NCBI RefSeq assembly: GCF_032362555.1
Contig: NC_083518.1
Coordinates: 2,430,501 to 2,494,500 of the forward strand
Direction: 5' to 3'
Origin: Amyelois transitella
Lineage: Eukaryota; Arthropoda; Insecta; Lepidoptera; Pyralidae
Length of the DNA stretch: 64,000 bases
This document shows positions 1 to 11,400 of the stretch, one piece after another. A program made the position numbers and the translations under genes. The notes under the pieces are model-generated. The model had not been told where the DNA came from and made no database searches. It was given only the letters and a program-made list of their open reading frames with translations. The first letter of the stretch is position 1; each line of letters begins with the position of its first letter.

Positions 1-45
1 GGCGATGGGCTAGCAAGTTGATGCTTCATTCTAAAGCCTTAAATG
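1..45 (+). repeat. SINE-A fragment
   Basis: Matches the middle of SINE-A (GGCGATGGGCTAGCAA). The element continues off the left edge or is a short remnant. Confidence 0.6.
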
Positions 46-629
46 TAGTGACCGTTGGCACTATCTACCCTACCCTAAACTACTCATAAGAAATAATCAG
101 GCAATATATATTTTTATACAGGATGCACGGTGGACAGAACTAAGATAACGTTCATTTTAATGGCTCTCATTTTAATTGAGATTCGGTTAGCTTGCCATCG
201 CTTAAGAATTTCACATTAATCAATCAGAGGAAAAGCCATATAGCACATGATATGTTTTTCTGCACTAACGAACTCTGATCGATTCTGCGTACTTAAAATA
301 TTAGCTCTATCATAATTGACACCCCACAATGGACAGTCAACAACCAAATTCACACAGAGCAAATTCGGGCGAACGTGTCCGATTTCCAGGACTTACTGGG
401 ATTATGGGATCGTGCCGGTGTCATTTCGAGTTGCGATTTATTTCACCCCTTCTGTTATAGTCTGTTCGATATGCAGGTACGGGGATTATGGTCAGGATTC
501 GGCATATTTCTGGTGAAGGATCGGGCTTAGATATCATTGGATATGGATATTTTATGGCGTTGGTTTTTATTGTGTTTGGAAGTCTTGTGGTTCGAAGAAA
601 AAAAATTCTGAATTGATTTTAATAATAAA

Positions 630-743
630 AGAATAGGACCACTCCATCCATGGATATTTCCATGGATGTCGAAAAAGACGATTAAGGGATAGGCTTATCA
701 ACTTGGGATTATTCTTTTAGGCGATGGGCTAGCGACCTCTCTG
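630..743 (+). repeat. SINE-A, 5' half
   Basis: Matches the head and middle of SINE-A (GAATAGGACCACTCCAT through GGCGATGGGCTAGC). The tail half is missing. Confidence 0.7.
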
Positions 744-1496
744 TAAATTCGTAGTTATATGGACTCAAAAAGAAAAAAATACCATTACTTATTTAACAAT
801 TCCTACATCTTCCCAAATCCGAAGACACCATGAAAAATTGCTCTCGTTACGCCAAAAGAATTGGCGTTAATAAAAAAAACGTAATTCTGGGGTTGTTGAC
901 AAACGGGAGGACTACGGTCGGTTAATGAGGCGCACCCTGTATCACCTGGCAACGAATGCGCCAGCAATTTGTTATACAGGGGGAGGTGATTTTTTAAGAT
1001 CTCTTGCATTTAAGTCTACGACGAATGTTTTCTAGTCTAACTTGATAATTGCAGTTTATTAAATTAAATTTATTTTTATTAACACCTTATCACAGTAATT
1101 TGATGTACGTTTATTCAAAAACCTTTTTACAATAGCAGTAACAGATTTTAAGATATAAGAAAAGATTAGTAACAATAAAGTCAGGATAGGATATAGGTGT
1201 AATTATTCCCACCAATTTTACAAATTTAATAAAAATACTACCGTTATGACTGACAACACAAAATCAAAATGATTAGTTCTATAAGTATAATCATAGATAC
1301 TCGTACATCACGCCTCTTTCTCGTAGAAAAAGGCAAAAAAAAAACCGTCGATTTCCTTTACAGGCGTTTTTAATATAAATTTCTCTATAGTAAGACGTTT
1401 TACTACATGGGTGATGAGCTAGCTAGGCAGTTGCTCATTATACGTTTTTCTTTGTCTAATAAGTTAGACTTTCTGATCTGGAGGGTGTATAAAGAT

Positions 1497-1572
1497 ATAC
1501 AAAAAAGAAGCATGCAGGGATTGAAGTAAGTGGAAAATCACTTACTACAATCCCTGCATGCTTCTTTTGTAT
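1497..1572. repeat. Near-perfect foldback of about 34-bp arms
   Basis: Arms at 1497-1532 and 1539-1572 are reverse complements apart from a base or two, around a 6-nt loop. The arm containing CCCTGCATGCTTCTTTTG resembles the middle of SINE-B, so the hairpin probably arose from two inverted SINE-B pieces. Confidence 0.8.
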
Positions 1573-2129
1573 CATTTGCATTCATCAATCGGTCTAGAAG
1601 AACCTAGATAATTCTAGGTGTTTCATTTATTTTTCTCAACTTTTTTTAACGAACCATTCTTTCGTTCTTTACAGAGCTTTGTCCTAAAATTAAGTGTCAA
1701 TTCATTTGTCTAGCCTAGAGCCATCATCCACCCATTAAAATTTACTAATCTGTTTAAAAATAGCCAGCTAATACACACAAATCATTCCCTAATCTGATTT
1801 CAGATTAGGGTTGTCAATCTGTTAAAAGTATGTTATGTTTTGGTGTCAGTTTATTGGATCCGTAATTCACAAAATACCTATTTACATATTGTCAGGCTTA
1901 ATATTAAAATTATACAAGGCATCTATTGTATCAAACAGAAGGTTGTAAACTTTATACAGTTGGAATTTAACCACAAATCGATCTAATTATACCTAGGTAA
2001 GTACTCTAAAGTTTTTCTGTAGTGACTAACGGAGTGACCGACCACTATTAGCCAACATTCCTGGGCGCAGAATTCGAAATTTTAATTTTAAGTATGTGCA
2101 ATGTGCATACGTAGAGAACATTTCCTGAC

Positions 2130-2213
2130 ATACATAGATTAGTAGACAGAGCCAACAGTCTCGAAAAGACCGATAGGAGTTCAGCTGCTTGGTTTCATGA
2201 TAGAATTGAGATT
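2130..2213 (-). repeat. SINE-A fragment
   Basis: Matches SINE-A around GACAGAGCCAACAGTC to ATAGAATTGAGATTC. Both ends are missing and it is moderately diverged. Confidence 0.6.
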
Positions 2214-4792
2214 CCTGACAATTCCAATGTTATGCGGGTACTTTGATGTCACATCCCTAATCTCGAGTTTGTTTAATTCGTTGAAGGCGCCTGCATCCGA
2301 TATCTTTGATTCGAGTCTGTGATCGATGGATTCTACGGGAATTCGATTAGGACCGTGCCCGTTAGATGGAAGGTGATTTTTATTTTTGTTCAGTTCAAAT
2401 TCGCCTGCAACAGTATATTGGAAGCTGTGATGTATTTCGTTAAACTGCTGTATGGTATAAGATAAATGGCAAAGGGTTATTAGGAGTAAAATTTAATGAT
2501 TATTAGCTTAACCCCGTAATTTTAAAAAGTTAAAAAACGAAAACAGCTTTCATGAAAATTACTTAAACTATGTACTTATTTATCAAGCACTTATCAGTAT
2601 GTCAAGTCAAAATTTAAAGTTAGATTCCTGTGGGTTTTTTTATTTAACGTACGACTTATATGGTTTTAATCAAGGTATAAAGTATAATTTTCTAAAAATT
2701 TCTCATTGAATGCAGAAATCAGTTTATTCAACTCAATTTTTCATAACAAAAGAGTATATTATAACTATTTTCTGACAAGGTACTCGTACAAAATGGCGTT
2801 GCGTCTACGCTTTCTACCATAATTCACCATATACACAATTACCATAATAAGCCGCATGTTTATGCTCACGAATACATTAATTTTATTATGTTTAATTGTA
2901 ATTGGCTAATTGGAAGGATTTAATCTTTATGTTACAGAACACTTTCTTGGTCTAAACATTATCATAAATATCAAAGATTTTTTATGTTAATTGACAACAA
3001 TATACCAAACAGTAAGATAAGGACATAAGTCATACTGATTTTTATGTTAAATAGCAATAATATACCAAACACTAATAAGAAATAAGTCACACGTTTCGAA
3101 AGACACGTTTAGCTAGATGACATTGATTGAAATTGAGATCTAGATAGTGACAGGATGCCAGTTCATCCTTTGAAAGATGGATCTAAAGTTTATAAATCTT
3201 TATATAACTATTAACATTAACATTGACCCTAAAACATATGGCACTGCAGATCAGATAAAGTGGAACGAAAAGTTTCATAAAGCGGATCCCAGACACTGAA
3301 GCAAAGCTGCACTTTGCAAAAATTGCAACAGAGAGAAAATGTACGATGAGAGAGAGAACTATAAAAATGACAAAATTGTAAATCCCCAACGTTAACACGT
3401 CAGCGCCGCGCCGCATCGCCTATTTTAAAATCCCGCACGCGGCACATTTCACCCCTGCATATTCAGATGCGCTAATGTCTCCCACTCGCCGGTATTACCA
3501 CATTTTTCATCCGCCGTCACTCACATATTGCCGTCTGCGACGCTGGGGCCAGGCGGAGGTTGCATGTCAAAATTATATGTCATATCACGAGGAAATTCAG
3601 CTTTAAATGTTATTTTTATGTTAGTGAATTATTTTAGAATGAATCTTAAAACTTTAAATTAGTATATCGTTCGCGATCCGTCCGATTGTAAGTTTCGCAT
3701 CAAATGTAATTAAGGAACTCTTAAAAACATACCCATCATGATGGCGCCTTATTCCGGAAGGGTATGATGGGTGAATACGAGTTTAAAGGCGAAATTCTCA
3801 CATTTATTACCCGATTCATTAATTTTACTATCTGCAAACTATATATCCTTGTTATTTAAGTCCAAATAGTATTACCAACCAACCAACTAATAGCAACGAA
3901 TGAAACGATGTAATACTAACAAAATTGCCCAGTTTCTTTTTAACAATACACTACCATCCCATCAAATGTATTCGCGATGACCAAAACAACCTTAAAAACA
4001 CTAAAATGCGGCATGTGCCATTAATCGCGGTCGTTCCCGAGTCCCGCAATTTCCATTACTCCAGAGCGCCATTGAAGAGCATCCAACAGTTTTTTCGCCT
4101 ATGAACCTCTTGAAGAATTTAAGATCGTAAAATAAAAGGGGGAGATACCTGCCAATGGCCCGCGTCGGAGGGGTTACACGGAGATATAATAGTCTAGTTG
4201 TCTAGATGTGACGGGAGTTTACCGATCTACGAGTACAAACGTCTTATAGATTATATGACATTAAATACGTTATTTTTATTTGTCAGCTGGTTCTCATTCC
4301 AGATTAAGTCGATGCTAGTCAATCTATAATCTTTATGTCAACATATTAACGCGGTATTGTCTTGTCTCATGGCTTTAGCTTTATACAGCAAACAGCGAGA
4401 AAAAATATTAAAAAATAAACGCGAGTGAGCACCTATCAATAAAACTTACAGTCGAAACTACTGTATGAATTTGGTTCATATATTGTACAGCAGCTTCTTG
4501 GTTCCATCATCAAGTCAGAAAGCTCATATACATATTTTGGATAAGGATTATAATTATGGTAAGATAAGGTAAGATGGTACGGCACATCCAGTTATATTTT
4601 GATCTATGTTTTCAGCAATTTTTATCGAACGGGGGTCTTGATGTATCGCGGTGGGCACCGTAAATCTGTTGCGGCGAAATAAATAATTTAAAACTAATAA
4701 AACGTACAGCCCGGGCCGGTTGATTTGGTACCCTAATGGTGGTTACCTGAGTTACTTCAAATGCCTATGAGAGTAGATCGGTTCAACAAAAA

Positions 4793-4844
4793 AAAAGACG
4801 CCACGCCGTAAATATGTAGTAATATTTACTGCGTGGCGTCTTTT
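4793..4844. repeat. Hairpin with 23-bp arms
   Basis: Arms at 4793-4815 and 4822-4844 (core GACGCCACGCCGTAAATAT) pair with one mismatch around a 6-nt loop. It matches none of the repeat families in this window. It could be a small foldback element or an RNA hairpin. Confidence 0.75.
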
Positions 4845-5027
4845 ATTTTTAATTTACAATGAGCTTGCATTATGTTGAATGTTGATGACACAAAACAGTT
4901 TACCAGGTTCGTGGGAAAATGTCTTTAGCTACTCCTTCCGGTAAGATGTAACATTATTAAATTCAGTACTGTCCAATATTAGCCTAGTATAGTTCCAACC
5001 AATTTCATTTCTTCACGATAACAGATG

Positions 5028-5108
5028 AGAGACGCTTCGCGTAAAAACCTGACTAACTCAATCTAGGATCCATGATCAAACCAAAGCAAAGAGGAAGAAG
5101 AAGGTGCA
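5028..5108 (+). repeat. SINE-C 3' end
   Basis: Matches the 3' part of the tRNA-headed SINE-C (GCGTAAAAACCTGACT and CCAGGATC-like, ending in GAGGAAGAAGAAGG). The tRNA-like head is absent. Confidence 0.6.
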
Positions 5109-5793
5109 ATAAAGTGTTTTAGTTATCTGTATTTTAGGTACAGACTACGAGTAGCTTTCCTCGGATTTTAACTATGTAATTCTTTTTTAAGATCACAATG
5201 TCACCAATTTTATAAATTTCTAATCTAATAAAACTTTTATAAATAAAAAATTGATTCGTCTCCAGGGAATATCTCTATCTATAACTAAAAAATCATAAAA
5301 GAAGAAATAAAACCCATGCCCATATATAATTTCTTGAACCTCCAAAGATGCGATCACGCAAGACTTTCATTACGTTACCGCTAGCAACAATTGTAATTTG
5401 CGGTGTTTCAAAATGGACCATTTTGTTACTTGGAAACTTTATTGTATGTTAAAAATTGTTGAGTAGTTTTTATAGAATTAAATTAAGGTCTGTTGATATA
5501 GATATTGTGAATACTGGAGTTTTCTTAGTTAGTGGCAGTATTTTTTTATTTTTCAAACAAAAAATCAATTCCTTGTTTTTAGCAGGTATGAACTAAAGTC
5601 CTCACAAATCCGTTCGTCCTTAAAAAACAAGGATTAACTATTTAATGTTTTGAGCAAAAATAATTTTTTTTTTTACGATAAACTCTGTTTTGAATGCTCT
5701 ATTTCTTTTTAAATGACCTGAAGAAGAATTAAGAGGATTAAGCTACATGGTGGTGTTCGCTTGACTGGAACGAATTCATACAATTTGTACATA

Positions 5794-5976
5794 TATACAT
5801 ACATACATATGGTCACGTCTATATCCCTCGCGGGGTAGACAGACCCAATAGTCTCGAATAGACTGAATGGCCACGTTCAGCTATTTGACTTAATGATAGA
5901 ATTGAGATTCAAATAGTGACAGTTTGCTAGCCCATCGCCTAAAAAAGGATCCCAAGTTTATAAGCCTATCCCAATT
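5794..5976 (-). repeat. SINE-A, head-truncated
   Basis: Begins on the plus strand with ACATACATACATA (the element's tail read backwards) and runs through GCTAGCCCATCGCC to TAAGCCTATCCC, where it stops. The head is missing. Confidence 0.8.
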
Positions 5977-6365
5977 TGTAATAACCATTACATTTTAAAT
6001 GAAATAAAACTCTTAACTAATAAATTGCATTATAATCAAATGATGTACGTGCCGTATTATACACATTGCCATACATGTAAGTACCTAGCCGCATAACGTG
6101 TGACAATTAATTCCTTAGAAAATAATAGGGAAATTAGACTCAATCTCGTACGGAACAAGAGTTGAAATTAACTGCATTGCTAATTTACGGTAAGTTAAAC
6201 ATAAAATGCATTGCGTATGCGGAAATGCAAGACTTTCTACTTCGCACTTGTCTTGGAAATGACATTCTTTTGTTATCGGCGATTTTTCTTTTTTCCTTTA
6301 TATTAGGGTTATTATGATAAAACTGAGAAAAGCTTAAATAAAATGACTTTAATACTTATTTCTTA

Positions 6366-6562
6366 CATATATACATATAATCACGTCTATATCCCTTGCG
6401 GGGTAGACAGAGCCAACAGTCTTGAAAAGACTGATAGGCCACGTTAGTTAGCTATTTGGCTTTAAGATAGAATTGAGATTCGAACAGTGACAGTATGCTA
6501 ACCCATCGCCTAAAAGTAGAATCCCAAGTTTACAAACTTATCCCTTAGTCTTATTTCTTACA
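6366..6562 (-). repeat. SINE-A, head-truncated
   Basis: Antisense copy starting at the tail (ACATATAATCACGTC) and ending near CCCTTAGTC. Same type as the copy 400 bp to the left and in the same orientation. Confidence 0.8.
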
Positions 6563-6654
6563 AACTTATAATTGCGTCTTTTGCTAATAATCACTTCCAT
6601 TCGACACGATCCTACACGTAGGTAAGCATTTCTGTATCTACTATTATTTAATAA

Positions 6655-6780
6655 TTAGAGCAACTTGCATGAAGAGACTAATCAATGTGGCTGAAGGAAA
6701 AGAAGTAGGTATGCAAGGATCGTGGCAAGTGGCAAGATGTACTCTATGCCTACCCCTCCGGGAGACGTGTAAAAATCAGA
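6655..6780 (+). repeat. SINE-B copy
   Basis: Matches SINE-B from CTTGCATGAAGAGACT through GATCGTGGCAAGTGG to CCCCTCCGGGAGACGTG. It lacks a clear ATGT tail. Confidence 0.65.
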
Positions 6781-7501
6781 TGCGATGCTGGGATATATAA
6801 TCCTGTAATCTGATTCTTTCAAGGTAAGCGGTACTTAATCAGGATCGGGAACGTTCACAACTGAGTTCGCAAATTCTACACGCAAAAGTGATTGAGCGTC
6901 ATTAATAAAATATGATCAAATCAAAGTCCATTCGTCTAGGCCTTCCCTAGTGCTTAACTTATCGAGCTAAAAACACCAAACAAAAAAATATGATTCATTT
7001 AGTTTAATTTTATTTTGTTTATTTGCTTAATTCATATTTCACGTGTAATCTATGTACCGTGACTACACCTAATTCAATATTACGACCACAATGACCAATT
7101 TGTGTCGCTCGCTCACCACAAAACAACGATAACAAACACTATTACGGATGGACACCGCGGCTCGGATTGAAAGACACGGTAACTGACACTTTTTCTACGA
7201 CCGCCAGCGATGAATCAATTTGGCTGCGGCGAATCCTTTATTGGAAAGGTTTATTTTGAAAAGCGAGGTTTTTTACCAATATTTTTTTACCGCTCAATCC
7301 GTTCAATGTCCTGGCGTCTGTTTGTATTTATGGCGGATGTGTAGTTAATTTAGGAGTTAGATGATTACACGAAAATACCGGGCGACCTGTTCTAGCTAGA
7401 ACACCTACTAAATTCAACGTCGAATGCTGAGCTGATTAATTAATTTATTAATGCGAAAGTAAATATGTATATAAAATAATTTTATCATGTGTTGTGTGTG
7501 T

Positions 7502-7862
7502 TGTGTGGTTCCCGGCACCAATACAAAAAAGAATAGGACCACTCCATCTCTTTCCCATGGATGTCGTAAAAGCCGACTAAGGGGTAGGCTTATAAACTTA
7601 TTCCAAGCTTATAAACCTACCCCTTAGTCACCTTTTACAACATCCATGGGAGAGAGATGGAGTTGCCCTATTCTGGCGACTAAGGGAAGGCTTATAAACT
7701 TGGTATTCTTCTTTTAGGCGATGGGCTAGCAACCTGTCACTATTTGAATCTCAATCATATCTTAAAGCCTAATAGCTGAACGTGGCCTATCAGTTTTTGC
7801 AAGACTGTAGGCTCTGTCTTCCCCGCAAGGGATATAGACGTGATTATATGTATGTATGTATT
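7502..7862 (+). repeat. SINE-A with internal inverted duplication
   Basis: A full-length SINE-A: head GTGTGGTTCCCGGCACC at the left, (ATGT)n tail at the right. About 70 bp of its head region is present twice in opposite directions (7531-7598 and 7605-7673), giving a long foldback inside the element. Confidence 0.85.
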
Positions 7863-8365
7863 TAAACAAATTAGACGCACTTATTTCCACACATATTTAT
7901 GAGCGTGTTGTATTAGTTTTATTTGTGTTCATAGGACGTAATCATGTTCCGAAATGTTATGTCATGGTAAAGTTCCCTCGCAGACCTCGGGCAATTGAAG
8001 TAAAACCCTACGAAGAAAATGATTGGCCAAGGTGACTTCTAAAAACACAGCTCTATAATATATAATTGTATGTGCGAAATTGGCATAACCAATGATTCAG
8101 TTTATGCCAAATTCAAGTAAATATATTTCTCGGTTTACCTATTTCATGGCTAAATGTTCTCTACTACTGACTAACCAAACTGTTCCTAGCGAAACTCAAG
8201 TTACTTTCCTTGCGAAAATAACTATTTACCTTGTTATACCCCACAACAGAATAACAGAACAAAGTGGGTGAAACGACTTCGCAACAAACTCAACTAGGTG
8301 TAACTGCATCTAGCCATTGTTTCGCTATCAAATTGTCAGCAAATCCTACCCCATTTCAGATCTTT

Positions 8366-8372
8366 TATAAAA
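8366..8372 (+). promoter_or_regulatory. TATA box of the histidine-rich gene
   Basis: TATAAAA lies 63 bp before the proposed start codon at 8435, leaving room for a short 5' leader of about 35 nt. Confidence 0.5.
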
Positions 8373-8434
8373 CACCCCGCACATACAAACATACACTTAT
8401 ATGAAGTGAACTGTCGTGGTGGAAAGTGTAAACA

Positions 8435-11400
8435 ATGTGCGTTTTTGTGTACAGATGTATAGTTTTGTGTGTAGTGTTGATGAGAGTAGCTGATTGCAAT
8501 CCTGTGATGACAAATTTTAATGCAAGCGTCAGAGATTTTTCTAATCCCGAGGACAATATTGTGAGATGATTATATTAATTATAAAATTATATTATATAAA
8601 AATAATTCCAATTTAATAGTATAAATGCGAAAGCCTTTGTTTGTTTATATATATGTCAACAATCTTGTATATGTTATAATATGATTGTTTATATGTTAAC
8701 AATATTTTAGAAATGACAAACTGTTAAAAAACTTAGAAGATCATAGGGAACCATTAACATAACCATTGAAATCGATAAAAGACAAAAAATGCCATGTTGT
8801 ATTGTAAAGTGCAGTTGTAAAAATAAATTATATCAAAATTGAGATGCAAAATGGAAACTGTATGTCACAACTATCAGTTGTGTCACACTAACCAAATACC
8901 ATTAATTCCGGTTACTTTTTTCTTAGGACTTGCAAAATACGTATCTGTACTAGTGACGTAAGTAAAAGAAATATATCCCATTAATTGCCTTTTCCGTGGG
9001 AAATCAAGGAAATCCATTCTCTTATTATACCCCTAGACCACCTAAGGAACTAAACCTTTACTTGCCGATTTTTGCCCAGCGGTTTGGTATAAAAGTCAAT
9101 CAGTCAGATTTCTTCTTTTCTTTTCTTTTCTTCTTTCTGTTAACGTAAAATAAAATACTTTCTACAGAATTCGACGAGTGTTCGCACATTACAAAAGGAA
9201 GAACTAGCGAGGTACGCCAATTTCGCCCCCGTTCAGAGTCCTATCAAATTCAAGGTAAATATTTACATTACATTATTATTTTGCAAGTCTTCTTACGGAG
9301 TTTCTCTATTCTAACTTAGAATGTCAAGGACATATATGATAAAGACATTTTAATATTGTTATAAATTAACATAGATACATTATGATCACGCCTTTTTTCC
9401 GTGGATATGGGTAGACACTAAGTCTATTCACTAGCCACGATCCCTGCATACGCTCTTAGCGTCATCCACATTCGTTAATCTTTTCATGTTTTGTTATAAG
9501 AAGTAAGAATGCATAATGCGGTATGACCGCCTTTTATGCAACACCAAACATACCTAAAGATAAATACGTCTGTATAATAAAAATAATTAATTCATTCATA
9601 ATATGATTCACTTCTAATTATGTTAAAGTTGATTAAGGAAACTTTGGTATATATATTAAATATATTATATATCAGCGTGTTCCATATAGCAGATATCAGC
9701 GGATGTGACCAACTTATCGACACAAACAAAACATTGCATTTTTATAACTGTTATCCCAACTAATAACATAAATGCGCATATATTTGTTAACACTTTAATT
9801 ATTTACATAGCTTTATCTCTTACGGGGTAGCCAGAGCTGAGTTTCGAAAGCCACGTTTAGCTAGTGACAGACCTATAAGTAACCAGCTTATAAGTTTTTC
9901 CTTTGATTAAGTTTAACTGATTCTATCTAAATTTTTTGCACACACATAGTACTTAAAATATATTCATACACAAAATCGCGTCTTCTTACAGGACGGGGTA
10001 CGCAGAGACTATATCTTTCCACTTGCCACGATCTCTGCAAACTAACTACTAAAAATGATAACGAATCAATTATAATTTCGGTTCAAGTAAATACGTCTCC
10101 GATTTTGTAAATGTCCACATTGTATGTAAACGATGGTACCTGTCTCGGATGACACCATCTTGGATTTTTTAATGAGCATTAGTTATTTAGCTCTTAACTG
10201 CTTAAAAACATCATCTGGGCATTTCTTCCAAATTGTGACTCACAGAAGACAAGGCCCGCCTAATTTCTTGCTACACGGCAAATCGAATATAAATTAGTAC
10301 GTGTGAGAAACGTTATACATTGTTACCAAGAAATAAGTAACAGACAGGTACGAGGTCGCCGTCACGGGAACTGACCTCAAGGTATGCTGTTCCCGCTCTG
10401 AAAATAGTTACTTAAGCAGCAGTCTTTATAAAAATATGAAATCTAGTAAAAATAATCCAGTATGAACGCTGATTGATGCTAAAATCGATACAATATGATC
10501 ACTCCATCTTTCACTAGAAAATATACACGGAGACAAAACTATTTCCAAAAATTATTGTCAGATGACCAGGGGTCTTTTCTGAATATTTTAACAAGGAAAA
10601 TGTTTTATCTTACTTACTCCTCTGTTATCTAAATTTATCTAAATAGAGAGAGAGAGAGATGATAGAATATATCCCTTGTCAGCGATAGGTAGGCCTGCAA
10701 GTAAAATTTACTGTGTCAATTATTAGGATGATATAAATAATTAATTAGTTTATTAATTATTTAAATAATTAATGATTAAATTTGTGGTCAAAGGCGCACC
10801 TCGGACTAACACCAAGAGAAATAAAACAAATGGACGTTTTAACAAAAATGGAATGCTTCCCCTTAAAAGCGGTGTTTAGCAAATTATGCCAGGTTAAACG
10901 ACAGATAACATCAAATTCCCAGTCTTATCCAATTTAGATTGTAATTGGTCGTAATTTACTGATCAGAAAATGATATATATGTTTGAAATAAATATTGTTG
11001 AATTGTGCAAAAATTATAATGTGGCGGGACACTTTATTGATAGACTAGACCATGTCAACCGCTTTCCACAAATAGTAGAAATATCTTTTTTTATATGGGG
11101 AGAGTGATACTTAGATGTAGTTGAAGCTAAGCGCTTTAATATTCTAGATTAAAGTGAGATATGTATAGGAACGCAAATCATTGAAAATAAAAGACATAAT
11201 CCTAAAATTGAGGCTTATTCTTTTGGGCAACCGGCTAGCAAATGATTTAAAGGCGGAATTGTGATTCAGACATAAGGTATCTCTGAATTTTAAATCGTCC
11301 TTTGAGTCATATTGTCTCTGTCTACTCCGCAAGGGATAAATATGTGTGAAACCACCGGCACCGAACGTCTTAACTCTACGGCCGTTGCCGAGCTATGTAT

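Larger units (their letters stand above)
1..8365. other. Gene-free stretch upstream of the histidine-rich gene
   Basis: No open reading frame here has a convincing combination of length, splice sites and protein character. The stretch holds fragments of the interspersed elements described below, three foldbacks (1497-1572, 4793-4844, 7531-7673) and a GC-richer block at about 3390-3560. It may be intergenic or lie within introns of a gene running off the left edge; the sequence does not decide this. Confidence 0.6.

Noticed and set aside
803-1009. 68-codon minus-strand frame
   Set aside because: No signal peptide, splice context or family resemblance; the length is compatible with chance.
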